A stretch of DNA of 64,000 bases from CAJCIS01 sp965276755. Its GTDB lineage: Bacteria; Pseudomonadota; Alphaproteobacteria; Acetobacterales; Acetobacteraceae. How positions within the stretch are numbered: position 1 is the first letter of the stretch; each line of letters opens with the position of its first letter. This document shows positions 15,598 to 24,147 of this stretch, one piece after another. Made by a program: the position numbers and the translations under genes. The notes beneath the pieces are model-generated. The model did no database searches and was not told the origin of the DNA. It saw only the letters and a program-made list of their open reading frames with translations. The stretch is taken from the NCBI GenBank assembly GCA_965276755.1, contig OZ255625.1:1240001-1304000 (forward strand). The letters run 5' to 3'.

Positions 15598-17090
15598 TGA
15601 GGCTCTTCTAAATAACGACGGGGGGTCTGGGGGGGATGGCACATCTCCCCCAGTTCTTTGATGTTCGGATTATTGTACCGATCATCGTGCAGCTCATGCA
15701 CCCACCGATGGCGCATCCAATGCGCGCCTTTTTCGTGCGCGGGGGGTGCCGTCGTATAACGTAGCCGAGCCTGCGGCGCCCAGACCGTACGCAGGCCCAG
15801 CGTCGCCAGCTTGAGGCAGAGATCGATGGCGGCGAAATCCTCGGCTTGCCGCGTAAAGCCACCAGCGGCTTCGAATGTGGCACGGTGAATGGCGAGGCAA
15901 TCTGCGCTGACCGCCGAGACGGTGCGCGCCAGGTGGTACGCGCCGCGATAGCCTGGGTCCTGATCGTCCGCGCGGCCGACAGGCGAGATGGCAATGCGAC
16001 GGGGATCGAGATTATAGCCGGCATGGTGCACTCGCCCATACGGCCCGTCCAGACGCGCGCCGGCCGCACCGACACCCGGGCGCATCGCGTGGGCGGCAAG
16101 CGTGTCCAGCCAGTCCGCGGACACTGCGCGCAGTTGGGGCGAGAGGAAGACGAGCATTTCGGCGTCCTCCGGAGGATTCGTGTGTACGCCTTCGACAATT
16201 GCTATGCGCACATCCGGTTTGGCGAACCGCACGCGTGGCCATTGCGGCAGATCGGGGTCGGGTTCGACCGTGCCGGCGGGGCCGAGCGCGTCGGCAATTG
16301 CGCGCCGCGCTGCGTTCTTGCAGGCGTCCGTTGCGATGACGGAATGGGAGTTTGAAGATTGGCGCCAATGATAGAGCACATCCGGCACGTGGCGGATGCG
16401 CGTGGTGGCAGCTGTTGCGCGAAGGGCGAGGTCGTAGTCCTGGCTGCCGTCAAAGGCTGGGCGCAGACCGCCGAGTCCGGCCACCAGGCTGCGGCGATAG
16501 AGTGCCAGGTGGCAGACCAGATTTTGGGCCGTCATCAGGTCCGGGTTCCAGCCGGGTTTGAAGTATGGGGCGGCGCGGAGGCCGCCGATGATCTGGTCCT
16601 CGTCCGAAAAGGCCAAATCGGTTTGCGGGTGCTCAGCCAGCTCGAACGCCATGGCCGCGAGCGCGTGCGGCGCCAGGCGGTCGTCATGGTCCAGGAAGGT
16701 CACGAAAGGCTGCGTGGCCCGGGCCAGCGCCGCGTTGCTGGCAGCGCTGATACCCCCGCGCACGGCCAGGCGTTGGACGCGGATGCGGGAGTCCCCGGCG
16801 GTGGCGCGGGTCAGGATCGCATCGATGTCCGGCGAGGCGGAGGCATCATCGGCGATCAGCAACTCCCAGCGCGGATAGGTCTGGGCGCGCACGGAGGCAA
16901 TCGCCTCCGCGAGCCACGCCGGGCGGGTGCGGTAGACGGGCATAATGACGCTGATGCCGGGTGCGTCCGCCGGCACGCGCGCATCGCGTGCGCCGTGGCG
17001 GGCGAGCCAGCCGGGATAGGCCCGATTGATCCGCGCTTCGAGGCGGTTGCGGCGGCGCCAACGGTCCAGGATGGCCGGGAGCACGCGCAC
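15594..17090 (-). CDS. Glycosyltransferase family 2 protein
   Basis: 498 residues, GT-A fold. SVIMPVYRTRPAWLAEAIASV near 48, LLIADDAS, VTFLDHDDRLAPHALAAMA (DxD-like metal site) and FSDEDQI near 165; a second conserved region at 280-460 is typical of two-part polysaccharide or glycan-decorating GT2 proteins. No membrane segment. The last ~20 residues, beginning GEMCHPPQTPRRYL, are encoded by a family-B repeat (15616-15656), so the original C-terminus appears to have been replaced or extended. Target sugar unknown. Confidence 0.85.
   Translation of the reverse strand: MRVLPAILDRWRRRNRLEARINRAYPGWLARHGARDARVPADAPGISVIMPVYRTRPAWLAEAIASVRAQTYPRWELLIADDASASPDIDAILTRATAGDSRIRVQRLAVRGGISAASNAALARATQPFVTFLDHDDRLAPHALAAMAFELAEHPQTDLAFSDEDQIIGGLRAAPYFKPGWNPDLMTAQNLVCHLALYRRSLVAGLGGLRPAFDGSQDYDLALRATAATTRIRHVPDVLYHWRQSSNSHSVIATDACKNAARRAIADALGPAGTVEPDPDLPQWPRVRFAKPDVRIAIVEGVHTNPPEDAEMLVFLSPQLRAVSADWLDTLAAHAMRPGVGAAGARLDGPYGRVHHAGYNLDPRRIAISPVGRADDQDPGYRGAYHLARTVSAVSADCLAIHRATFEAAGGFTRQAEDFAAIDLCLKLATLGLRTVWAPQARLRYTTAPPAHEKGAHWMRHRWVHELHDDRYNNPNIKELGEMCHPPQTPRRYLEEPQ
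15616..15656 (+). repeat. Family-B hairpin repeat inside a gene end
   Basis: Canonical copy with GATG-GCA-CATC tip, lying wholly inside the open frame of the glycosyltransferase and encoding its C-terminal residues, five codons before its stop. Confidence 0.85.
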
Positions 17091-17105
17091 CCGGCCCTTT
17101 CGCTC

Positions 17106-17723
17106 TCAGCGCGAGTAGAACTCGACGACCAGGTTCGGCTCCATCGTCACCGGGTAGGGCACGTCGCTCAGCTTGGGCGAGCGAGCGAAGCGGCCCTTCA
17201 TGGCGCGGTGATCGACTTCGAGGTACTCGGGCACGTCGCGCTCCGCGCTTTGGGCCGCATCAAGCACGACGGCGAGCTGCTTGGACTTGTCCTTGACCTC
17301 GATTGTGTCCCCATCCCGCACCAGGAAGCTGGGGATGTTGACCTTGCGGCCATTGACCGTGACATGGCCGTGGTTGACGAACTGGCGCGCGGCGAAGGGC
17401 GTGATGGCGAACTTCATGCGGTAGATCACCGCATCCAGCCGGCGCTCCAGCAATTCGACGAGGTTTTCGGAGGTATCGCCGCGGCGGCGCACAGCTTCCT
17501 CGTAGTACTTTCGGAACTGCTTTTCGCCGATGTTGCCGTAGTAGCCTTTGAGCTTCTGCTTGGCCATCAGCTGGATGTTGAAGTCGGAGGGCTTGGATTT
17601 GCGGCGCTGGCCGTGCTGGCCGGGACCGTAATCGCGCTTGTTGATCGGCGATTTCGGCCGGCCCCAGAGGTTGACGCCCAGCCGGCGATTGATCTTGTAC
17701 TTGCTTTCGGCGCGCTTGGTCAT
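17106..17723 (-). CDS. rpsD: 30S ribosomal protein S4
   Basis: Primary 16S-binding ribosomal protein and, in many bacteria, translational autoregulator. 205 residues from the ATG at 17723 (MTKRAESKYKINRRLG). LWGRPKSPINKRDYGPGQHGQ, the S4 domain with LERRLDAVIYRMKFA and ARQFVNHGHVTVNGRKVN, and the EVDHRAMKGRF and VVEFYSR ending are characteristic. Upstream in-frame extension lacks S4 similarity. Confidence 0.97.
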   Translation of the reverse strand: MTKRAESKYKINRRLGVNLWGRPKSPINKRDYGPGQHGQRRKSKPSDFNIQLMAKQKLKGYYGNIGEKQFRKYYEEAVRRRGDTSENLVELLERRLDAVIYRMKFAITPFAARQFVNHGHVTVNGRKVNIPSFLVRDGDTIEVKDKSKQLAVVLDAAQSAERDVPEYLEVDHRAMKGRFARSPKLSDVPYPVTMEPNLVVEFYSR

Positions 17724-17870
17724 GCGCTGCCCTTTCGTGGTCTGGTGCCCGTTTGGGCTTGTTGCACCGGTAGGCCACGCATACGCGGCGGGACCGGACC
17801 CCGAAGGCCCGTCCACGTTCCCGGCAAGAGGGCGGGCTTCTAGGAGGAGAAATCCAGGCTGTCAAGGGAA

Positions 17871-17920
17871 GAAGGAAGCAGTCCTTTTTTGAAAAAAAAG
17901 GACCAAAAAACTTTTGTCAG
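17871..17920 (+). repeat. Family-A hairpin repeat
   Basis: GTCCTTTTTT stem paired with AAAAAAGGAC, followed by CAAAAAACTTTTG. Separates rpsD from cbbX. Together with the reverse copy at 21881 it brackets cbbX-cbbS-cbbL-fba. Confidence 0.85.
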
Positions 17921-18826
17921 TTAGACGCCGCCTTTCGTGAATACTCGGCTGGTCAAAATATCCTCGGCCTCGATTGTACTTAGCTGCGCTGCAGTTACTG
18001 GGCCGTCGATCGCCAGCAGTCGGTTGGCCTGGCGCAGGCGCGCGCGGTCCAGCGCGTTGCGAATGCTGCGCGCATTGGCGAAATGCGATTGGCCGCGGCG
18101 TGCAGGAATGTATTTCGCCAAAGCTTCGCGCGCCGGCTCGCTGAATTCGTAGTGCAGCGCGTGCAATATGCTCTCGCCAATGGAGAGCAGCTCGTCATTG
18201 CCGTAATCGGGGAAATCGATGTGATGGGCAATGCGCGAGCGGAACCCCGGGTTGGTGGAGAAGAAACGGTCCATCCGATCGGCATAGCCCGCCAGAATGA
18301 CGACCAGGTCCTCCCGCTGGCTCTCCATGACCTGGAGCAGGATTTCGATGGCCTCCTGCCCGTAATCCCGCTCGTTCTCCGGCCGGTAGAGGTAATACGC
18401 CTCATCGATGAACAGCACACCGCCCAGTGCTTTTTTCAGGATCTCCTTGGTCTTGGGCGCCGTGTGGCCGATATACTGGCCAACCAGGTCATCACGCGTC
18501 ACCGAAATCAGGTGCCCGCGCCGCACGAACCCCAACGCGTGCAAAATGCCCGCCATGCGAAGCGCAACCGTCGTCTTGCCAGTGCCGGGATTGCCGGTGA
18601 AGGACATGTGCAGCGTCGGCGGCTCGGCCGCCAGGCCCAGTTTGCGGCGTGCGCGTTCCACCAGCAACAGCGCGGCGATTTCGCGTATGCGCAATTTCAC
18701 CGGACGCAGCCCGACCAATTCTCGGTCGAGCTGCGCCAGCACATCGTTCACGCCGGCGGTCGCCATTTCGTGGCGGAGATTGATCTCCGCCGGCACCTCT
18801 TCCTCGTGCGGGCTTTGCGCGTCCAT
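17921..18826 (-). CDS. cbbX: Red-type RuBisCO activase CbbX
   Basis: AAA+ ring ATPase that pulls on the RuBisCO large-subunit C-terminus to eject inhibitory sugar phosphates. 301 residues. Walker A GNPGTGKTT at 78-86, Walker B LFIDEAYYLY, sensor and arginine-finger region RIAHHIDFPDY, and C-terminal helical lid with RSIRNALDRARLRQANRL. Seven bases after cbbS. Its presence matches the red-type (form IC) RuBisCO next door. Confidence 0.96.
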   Translation of the reverse strand: MDAQSPHEEEVPAEINLRHEMATAGVNDVLAQLDRELVGLRPVKLRIREIAALLLVERARRKLGLAAEPPTLHMSFTGNPGTGKTTVALRMAGILHALGFVRRGHLISVTRDDLVGQYIGHTAPKTKEILKKALGGVLFIDEAYYLYRPENERDYGQEAIEILLQVMESQREDLVVILAGYADRMDRFFSTNPGFRSRIAHHIDFPDYGNDELLSIGESILHALHYEFSEPAREALAKYIPARRGQSHFANARSIRNALDRARLRQANRLLAIDGPVTAAQLSTIEAEDILTSRVFTKGGV

Positions 18827-18832
18827 CAGCGA

Positions 18833-19258
18833 TCAGCCCTGGCCGTAACGCGTGCCGCTGGGCTTGTCGGTCACATAGGCCCGCGTGGTGTAGTGCAACT
18901 GACGGCCCGAGCCTTCCTGGCGGCTCAGCGTAAAGCCGGGCTCCTCTGCCGGACGGTTGACGATGAAGCTCAGCCGCAACGACTCCCAGCCCGCCGTGCT
19001 GTCGAATGCGTTGATGCGGATATACAGTTCGCCATACATCCGCCGGCATTCGGCCAGTTCGCCCATGATCGCCTTGGCGTCACGAATGTCGAACATGGGA
19101 TGGCCCCACATCTCCCAATACGTGTTCCGCGGATGCGGGTCATCGGTGTATTCGAGGCTCACCGCCCAGCCCTTATCCAGGCAGTACTGGATCTGCGTGC
19201 TGATCTGCGCGTCCGTCAGATCGGGCAGAAACGAAAAAGTCCCTTGTGTGATACGCAT
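18833..19258 (-). CDS. cbbS: RuBisCO small subunit, red type
   Basis: 141 residues. MRITQGTFSFLPDLTDAQI start, IQYCLDKGWAVSLEYTDDPHPRN, WEMWGHPMFD and the long C-terminal beta-hairpin extension (SLRLSFIVNRP to YGQG) that is diagnostic of red-type form IC small subunits. A strong AAGGAGGG ribosome site precedes the ATG. Between cbbL and cbbX in the operon. Confidence 0.96.
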   Translation of the reverse strand: MRITQGTFSFLPDLTDAQISTQIQYCLDKGWAVSLEYTDDPHPRNTYWEMWGHPMFDIRDAKAIMGELAECRRMYGELYIRINAFDSTAGWESLRLSFIVNRPAEEPGFTLSRQEGSGRQLHYTTRAYVTDKPSGTRYGQG

Positions 19259-19273
19259 GATGTGTGACCCTCC

Positions 19274-20761
19274 TTAGGAGACGCTAGCGCTGGCGACGAA
19301 GTCGGGCGCATCCGTCGAGGTGTAGTTGAACGTGACATCGCCCCACGTATCCAGCGCCTGCTTGAGCGGCAGGCAACCATTGCCCGCCGTCTTGAGGATT
19401 TCCTCACCCTCGGCCATGATATCGCGCCCCTCATTGCGCGCCAAGATCATCGCTTCCAGTGCCACGCGGTTGGCCGTCGCACCCGCGGCAATGCCAAGTG
19501 GATGGCCGATCGTGCCACCGCCGAATTGCAGCACCACATCCTCGCCCAGATAGTGGATGAGCTGGTGCATCTGGCCCGCATGGATACCGCCCGAGGCAAC
19601 CGGCATCACCTTGCGCGTGCTCGCCCAATCCTGTTCGAAGAAGACGCCGTGTTCAAGTGCGACTGGATTATGCCCCTCGCGCAGGATGTCGTAGAAGCCG
19701 CGCGTGGTCAGCGGATCGCCTTCCAGCTTGCCCACGACGGTGCCGGCATGGATGTGATCCACGCCTGCCAGGCGCATCCATTTGGCGATGACGCGGAAAG
19801 ATACGCCGTGCGATTTCTGCCGCGTATACGTGCCGTGGCCGGCGCGGTGCAGATGCAGGATCATGTCGTGCTTGCGCGCCCATTTGGACATGGACTGGAT
19901 CGCCGTGTAGCCGATCACCAGATCGATCATGATGATGACCGAGCCGATCGAGGCGGCGAATTCCGCGCGCTCGTACATTTCCTCCATGGTGCCGGCGGTC
20001 ACGTTCAAATACGTGCCCTTGACTTCGCCGGTCATGGCCTGGGCGCGGTTGACGCCTTCCATGCAATAGAGAAACCGGTCCCGCCAATGCATGAAGGGCT
20101 GCGAGTTGATGTTCTCGTCATCCTTGCAAAAATCCAGGCCGCCCTTGAGCGCTTCATAGACCACGCGGCCGTAGTTGCGACCCGACAGACCGAGCTTCGG
20201 CTTGACAGTGGCGCCAAGCACCGGGCGGCCAAATTTATCGAGCCGCTCGCGCTCGACGACGATGCCGGTGGACGGCCCGTCGAACGTTTTCACGTAGGCC
20301 ACGGGCAGGCGCATATCCTCCAGGCGCAGCGCCTTGAGCGGCTTGAAGCCGAACACGTTGCCGATGATGGACGCGGTCAAATTGGCGATTGAGCCAGGCT
20401 CAAACAAATCCAAATCATAAGCAATGTAGGCGAAAAAGCTGCCGGGCGTATTCGGCACGGGATCGACGCGGTAGGCCTTGGCGCGGTATTTCTCCGCCGC
20501 CGTCAACCGGTCCGTCCAAACCACCGTCCAAGTCGCGGTCGAGCTTTCGCCAGCCACCGCCGCCGCGGCCTCGATCGCGTCCACGCCGTCCTGCGGCGTG
20601 ATGCGGAACAGCGCGATCACGTCCGTGTCCTTAGGTGTGTAGTCGGGCTCCCAGTAGCCCATCTTGCGGTATTCCATGACACCCGAGCGATAGCGGTCCT
20701 TGCCGCGAACCGTTTTGGCGTCCTTGTCCATTTTGATGTTGCTGTCGAGGTTTGTGTCCAT
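19274..20761 (-). CDS. cbbL: RuBisCO large subunit, red type (form IC)
   Basis: Carboxylates ribulose-1,5-bisphosphate. 495 residues. Catalytic KPKLGLSGRNYG (187-198), GGLDFCKDDE with the carbamylated Lys at 213, the HLHRAGHGTYTRQ segment, and loop 6 region. Extended N-terminus and overall pattern place it with form IC of proteobacteria. Ribosome site AGGAGA before the ATG. Order cbbP-fba-cbbL-cbbS-cbbX on the minus strand, transcribed away from cbbR. Confidence 0.97.
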   Translation of the reverse strand: MDTNLDSNIKMDKDAKTVRGKDRYRSGVMEYRKMGYWEPDYTPKDTDVIALFRITPQDGVDAIEAAAAVAGESSTATWTVVWTDRLTAAEKYRAKAYRVDPVPNTPGSFFAYIAYDLDLFEPGSIANLTASIIGNVFGFKPLKALRLEDMRLPVAYVKTFDGPSTGIVVERERLDKFGRPVLGATVKPKLGLSGRNYGRVVYEALKGGLDFCKDDENINSQPFMHWRDRFLYCMEGVNRAQAMTGEVKGTYLNVTAGTMEEMYERAEFAASIGSVIIMIDLVIGYTAIQSMSKWARKHDMILHLHRAGHGTYTRQKSHGVSFRVIAKWMRLAGVDHIHAGTVVGKLEGDPLTTRGFYDILREGHNPVALEHGVFFEQDWASTRKVMPVASGGIHAGQMHQLIHYLGEDVVLQFGGGTIGHPLGIAAGATANRVALEAMILARNEGRDIMAEGEEILKTAGNGCLPLKQALDTWGDVTFNYTSTDAPDFVASASVS

Positions 20762-20785
20762 GTCTGTCTTCTCCTGTGTTCAGTG

Positions 20786-21868
20786 TCAGGCTGCTTGACG
20801 GATGGTGCCCTGCGCGGGCTTGAGGCTGCCGCTGGCATAGCGACGGGCCATTTCGGCCAGCGGTAATGGCGTGATGCGCGAGGCCTGGCCGGCGGTGCCG
20901 AACGCTTCGAAACGTTCACGGCACAGCTTGGCCAGCGCGTCCATCGCGGGCTTGAGGAATTTGCGCGGATCGAACTCATCGGCGCGTTCGCTCGCCACGC
21001 GGCGGAATTCCGCGGCCATGGCAAGCCGGCAATCCGTGTCGATGTTCACCTTGCGCACGCCGTAACGGATGCCCTCCTGGATTTCGCTCAGTGGCACGCC
21101 CCAGGTTTGTGGCATGCGGCCGCCGAACCTGTTGAAAACTTCTTGCAGTTCCTGCGGCACAGAGGAACTGCCATGCATCACCAGATGCGTTTGCGGCAGC
21201 CGCGCGTGTATCTCGCGCACCACATCAAGCGCCAGTATGTCGCCATCCGGCTGGCGCGAGAATTTATACGCCCCGTGCGAGGTGCCCATGGCAATGGCCA
21301 GCGCGTCCACGCCTGTCTGGCCGACGAAATCCATCGCCTGGTCAGGATCGGTCAGCAACTGGTCACGATCGAGCTTGCCTTCCGCACCATGCCCATCCTC
21401 GGCCTCGCCCTGGCCGGTTTCCAGGCTGCCCAGCACGCCGAGTTCGCCTTCGACGGACACGCCAACCTTGTGCGCCATGTCGGTGACGCGCTTGGTAATG
21501 CCGACATTGTAGTCGTAATCGGCCGGCGTTTTCATGTCCGCGAGCAGTGACCCATCCATCATCACGCTCGTAAAGCCGTGCTGGATGGCCGAGAGGCAAG
21601 TGGCGTCATCATTGCCGTGATCCTGATGCAGACAGATCGGAATGGCTGGGTACATCGCCTCCGCTGCTTCGACCATCTTTTCCAGCATGATATCGCCGGC
21701 ATAGGACCGTGCCCCGCGCGAAGCCTGCAGGATCACCGGCGCATCGGATGCCTGCGCCGCAGTCATAATGCCAAGCAGTTGTTCCATATTATTGATGTTA
21801 AACGCCGGCACCCCATAGCCATGTTCCGCTGCATGATCAAGCAATTGTCGTAACGTAATGCGGGCCAC
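20786..21868 (-). CDS. fba: Class II fructose-1,6-bisphosphate aldolase (Calvin-type)
   Basis: Zn2+-dependent aldolase for fructose- and sedoheptulose-bisphosphate in the Calvin cycle. 360 residues, the length of CbbA-type enzymes. PAFNINNMEQ, HQDHGND with zinc-ligand histidines at 81 and 84, LGSLETGQGEAEDGHG, and KVNIDTDCRLA near 275. Follows cbbP after a 52-base gap filled by a family-A repeat, and precedes cbbL by 24 bases. Confidence 0.96.
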   Translation of the reverse strand: MARITLRQLLDHAAEHGYGVPAFNINNMEQLLGIMTAAQASDAPVILQASRGARSYAGDIMLEKMVEAAEAMYPAIPICLHQDHGNDDATCLSAIQHGFTSVMMDGSLLADMKTPADYDYNVGITKRVTDMAHKVGVSVEGELGVLGSLETGQGEAEDGHGAEGKLDRDQLLTDPDQAMDFVGQTGVDALAIAMGTSHGAYKFSRQPDGDILALDVVREIHARLPQTHLVMHGSSSVPQELQEVFNRFGGRMPQTWGVPLSEIQEGIRYGVRKVNIDTDCRLAMAAEFRRVASERADEFDPRKFLKPAMDALAKLCRERFEAFGTAGQASRITPLPLAEMARRYASGSLKPAQGTIRQAA

Positions 21869-21880
21869 AAACGCCTCCTA

Positions 21881-21930
21881 AACTGACAAAAGTTTTTTGG
21901 TTCTTTTTTTCAAAAAAGAACTACTTCTTA
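21881..21930 (-). repeat. Family-A hairpin repeat inside the cbb operon
   Basis: GTTC-type stem (GTTCTTTTTT / AAAAAAGAAC) in reverse orientation. It sits between cbbP and fba on the transcribed path of the operon and overlaps the last codons of cbbP. Confidence 0.85.
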
Positions 21931-22799
21931 GCCTTGTGCTTACGATCGATCATCTGCTCAATAATAGGCGTCAAGATCAACTGCATGGCCAAATCCTGCT
22001 TGTTTCCAGGAATACAGATGGAATTGGCGCGCGAGGCAAAGCTCCCCCCGATCATGGACAGCAGATAGGGAAAATCCACGCCCCGCGGATTGCGAAACCG
22101 GATCACCACAATAGACTCATCAGGCGTAGGAATCCACCGCGCAATGAACGGATTGGACGTATCCACGGTCGGCACGCGCTGGAAGTTGATGTCCGTGCGC
22201 GTGAATTGTGGGCAGATGTGGCTGATGTAGTCTGGCATGCGGCGCAGGATCGTGTCCATCACCGCTTCGGTCGAGTAATTGCGCGTCGAGCGATCACGGT
22301 GGATTTTCTGGATCCATTCCAGATTGATCACGGGCACGACGCCGATGCGTATATCGGCATGGCGTGTCAGGTCGATCTCGCCATGCACCATCGCGCCGTG
22401 CAGGCCCTCGTAGAAAAGCACATCCGTGCCCTCGGCAATCGGCTCCCATGCCGTGAATGTGCCGGGTGGCGTGCCAAGCTTTTCTGCTTCAATCGCATCG
22501 TGCACGTAATGTCGGGTCTTGCCGGTGCCGTGTTCGGCGTATTCCTCGAACAACGCCGCAAGTTCAGCCAGCAGGTTCGCCTCGGGCCCGAAATGGCTGA
22601 AATGGTGATTGCCGCGCGCGCCTTCCTCGGTCGTGCGCTGCTTCATGCCGGCGCGGTCATAGCGATGGAAGGCATCGCCCTCGATGAAGGCGGCGTTGAC
22701 GTGCTCGCGGCGGAAAATGTGGGCAAACGTGTCGCGCAGGGATGTCGTGCCCGCGCCGGATGACCCCGTGATCGAAATGATCGGGTGCTTCACCGACAT
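21921..22799 (-). CDS. cbbP: Phosphoribulokinase
   Basis: Phosphorylates ribulose-5-phosphate to ribulose-1,5-bisphosphate. 292 residues from ATG at 22799 (MSVKHPIISITGSSGAG), the usual length of the octameric proteobacterial class. P-loop GSSGAGTTS at about 12-20, RREHVNAAFIEGDAFHRYDR near 31-50, NHHFSHFGPEAN, and FYEGLHGAMV Walker-B-like segment. First gene of the operon, facing cbbR across 150 bases that contain two operator dyads. Confidence 0.96.
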   Translation of the reverse strand: MSVKHPIISITGSSGAGTTSLRDTFAHIFRREHVNAAFIEGDAFHRYDRAGMKQRTTEEGARGNHHFSHFGPEANLLAELAALFEEYAEHGTGKTRHYVHDAIEAEKLGTPPGTFTAWEPIAEGTDVLFYEGLHGAMVHGEIDLTRHADIRIGVVPVINLEWIQKIHRDRSTRNYSTEAVMDTILRRMPDYISHICPQFTRTDINFQRVPTVDTSNPFIARWIPTPDESIVVIRFRNPRGVDFPYLLSMIGGSFASRANSICIPGNKQDLAMQLILTPIIEQMIDRKHKAKK

Positions 22800-22902
22800 G
22801 CAGGCACAGCCATGTGCGACGTTGAACGCATCGTCTCTCCCCAGGGCCCGCCCTGCTCTGCGGCAGGTCGGGGCGCGGCGCACCATCCGCCCCCCCACAC
22901 GA

Positions 22903-22915
22903 TTAAGGAATTTAA
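22903..22915. promoter_or_regulatory. CbbR-type operator, site 1 (TTA-N7-TAA)
   Basis: Matches the TNA-N7-TNA consensus reported for CbbR-family LysR regulators. Located in the divergent cbbP-cbbR spacer, 104 bases upstream of the cbbP ATG. Embedded in an AT-rich island of an otherwise GC-rich spacer. Confidence 0.6.
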
Positions 22916-22933
22916 ATCTTCTGCTGGTGGGTG

Positions 22934-22946
22934 TAAGCTGACCTTA
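22934..22946. promoter_or_regulatory. CbbR-type operator, site 2 (TAA-N7-TTA)
   Basis: A second TNA-N7-TNA match, offset by 31 bases (three helical turns) from site 1 and ending three bases before the cbbR ATG, where bound protein would block its own gene. Confidence 0.6.
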
Positions 22947-22949
22947 ATC

Positions 22950-23891
22950 ATGCGCAATGCCACCCTTCGCCAACTCCGCGCCCTGACCGCCCTGGCACGC
23001 ACCGGCTCGGTCACCCGCGCGGCCGAGGCGCTGCACCTGACCCCGCCCGCGGTCACCCTGCAGCTCCAGGCGCTCCAGCACGAAGCGGGCGTGCCTCTGA
23101 TCGATCGCGGCCCGGCCGGCATGGTCCTGACCGATGCCGGCCGGGAGGTTGCCGCCGCCGCGCGCCGCATCGATGTGGTGCTGGGCGAATGCGAGGCCTT
23201 GCTCGGCGATCTGGCCGGCGCGCGCCGCGGCACCGTGGGCGCTGGCATTACCAGCACGGCCAAATATTTCGCCCCACGCGCCCTGGGCGCCTTTTCCCGC
23301 CGGCACCCTGGCCTTGAACTGCGCTTGGCCGTTGGCAACCGGGCCGAGACCATTGCCGGCCTGCGCGACCATTCACTCGACCTCGTGGTCATGGGCCAGC
23401 CGCCCGAGGACCTGCCCGTGCAGGCGACCATCATCGGCCCGCACCCGCACGTCGTTGTCACCGCCGCCGATCACCCCCTGGTCGCCCAGCGCGCCATCCA
23501 GCCGAAGGCTCTCGCAGGCGAAACCTTCCTCGTGCGTGAGGAGGGCAGCGGCACGCGCAACCTGATGCAGCGCTTCTTTGCCGACGCTGGCGTGGCGCCG
23601 CGCATCGGCATGGAGCTAGGCAGCAACGAGACGATCAAGCAGGCCGTTCTCGCCGGCCTGGGTATCGCCTTTCTCTCCGCCCATACGATCGAGCTGGAGG
23701 TGCAGACTCATCGGCTGGTCATTCTGGACGTGATGGGGCTGCCGGCGATGCGCCAATGGTATGCCGTGCATTTATCCGATCGCCGCCTGAGCTTGGCCGC
23801 GCGTGCGCTGCATATTTTTTTGATCAATGAGGGGGCAAGTTACTTGCCCGATCTGTGCGGTGCTTTGCACGCGCCTTCCACGGCCGTGTAA
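22950..23891 (+). CDS. cbbR: LysR-family regulator of the Calvin cycle, CbbR
   Basis: 313 residues. Winged helix-turn-helix at 1-62 (RQLRALTALARTGSVTRAAEALHLTPPAVTLQ pattern), then the periplasmic-binding-like effector domain with FFADAGVAPRIGMELGSNETIKQAVLAGLGIAFLSAH typical of CbbR. Divergent from cbbP. The ATG at 22950 was chosen because LysR proteins begin right before the HTH; there is almost no leader between operator site 2 and the start. Confidence 0.94.
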   Translation: MRNATLRQLRALTALARTGSVTRAAEALHLTPPAVTLQLQALQHEAGVPLIDRGPAGMVLTDAGREVAAAARRIDVVLGECEALLGDLAGARRGTVGAGITSTAKYFAPRALGAFSRRHPGLELRLAVGNRAETIAGLRDHSLDLVVMGQPPEDLPVQATIIGPHPHVVVTAADHPLVAQRAIQPKALAGETFLVREEGSGTRNLMQRFFADAGVAPRIGMELGSNETIKQAVLAGLGIAFLSAHTIELEVQTHRLVILDVMGLPAMRQWYAVHLSDRRLSLAARALHIFLINEGASYLPDLCGALHAPSTAV

Positions 23892-23987
23892 ATCCTTGAC
23901 TGCTTTACTCAGCCTCGCCTGCAACGTTGCTTGCGCCCCAGGCTTCTGACGCATACGCCACTCGGACGCGGCAGGAGGATGAGGACC

Positions 23988-24095
23988 ATGGGTTTTGATT
24001 TTGTGATCGGACGCCCCGCGCCGATTCCGCACCGCATTCCGATGCCGCCGCGTGACCCCCAGCCGAAACCGGCTCCGGTCGTGTCGCCGCGCTAA
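23988..24095 (+). CDS. Possible 35-residue protein of unknown function
   Basis: ATG preceded at nine bases by a perfect AGGAGG ribosome site. Product begins MGFDFVIGRPAPIPHRIPMP and ends in a Pro/Lys-rich tail, with 9 prolines in 35 residues. No family recognised and no membrane segment. Lies alone between cbbR and tRNA-Thr. The strong ribosome site is the main reason to call it. Confidence 0.45.
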   Translation: MGFDFVIGRPAPIPHRIPMPPRDPQPKPAPVVSPR

Positions 24096-24147
24096 CAAGG
24101 CTAGCTATGCGCTGAGCCGCAAGCTAGAAGGCCATACCGGGCGGGTG

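Noticed and set aside
14074..17090. Glycosyltransferase-prfC-TetR region as a horizontally acquired island
   Set aside because: GC content and codon style match the surroundings, and no integrase, tRNA junction or direct repeat was found.
17871..17920. Repeat A as an ordinary Rho-independent terminator
   Set aside because: The stem is mostly A-T with four outer base pairs of mixed composition, no clean T-run follows the stem in one fixed orientation, and copies occur in leaders and inside frames. Termination at some copies remains possible.
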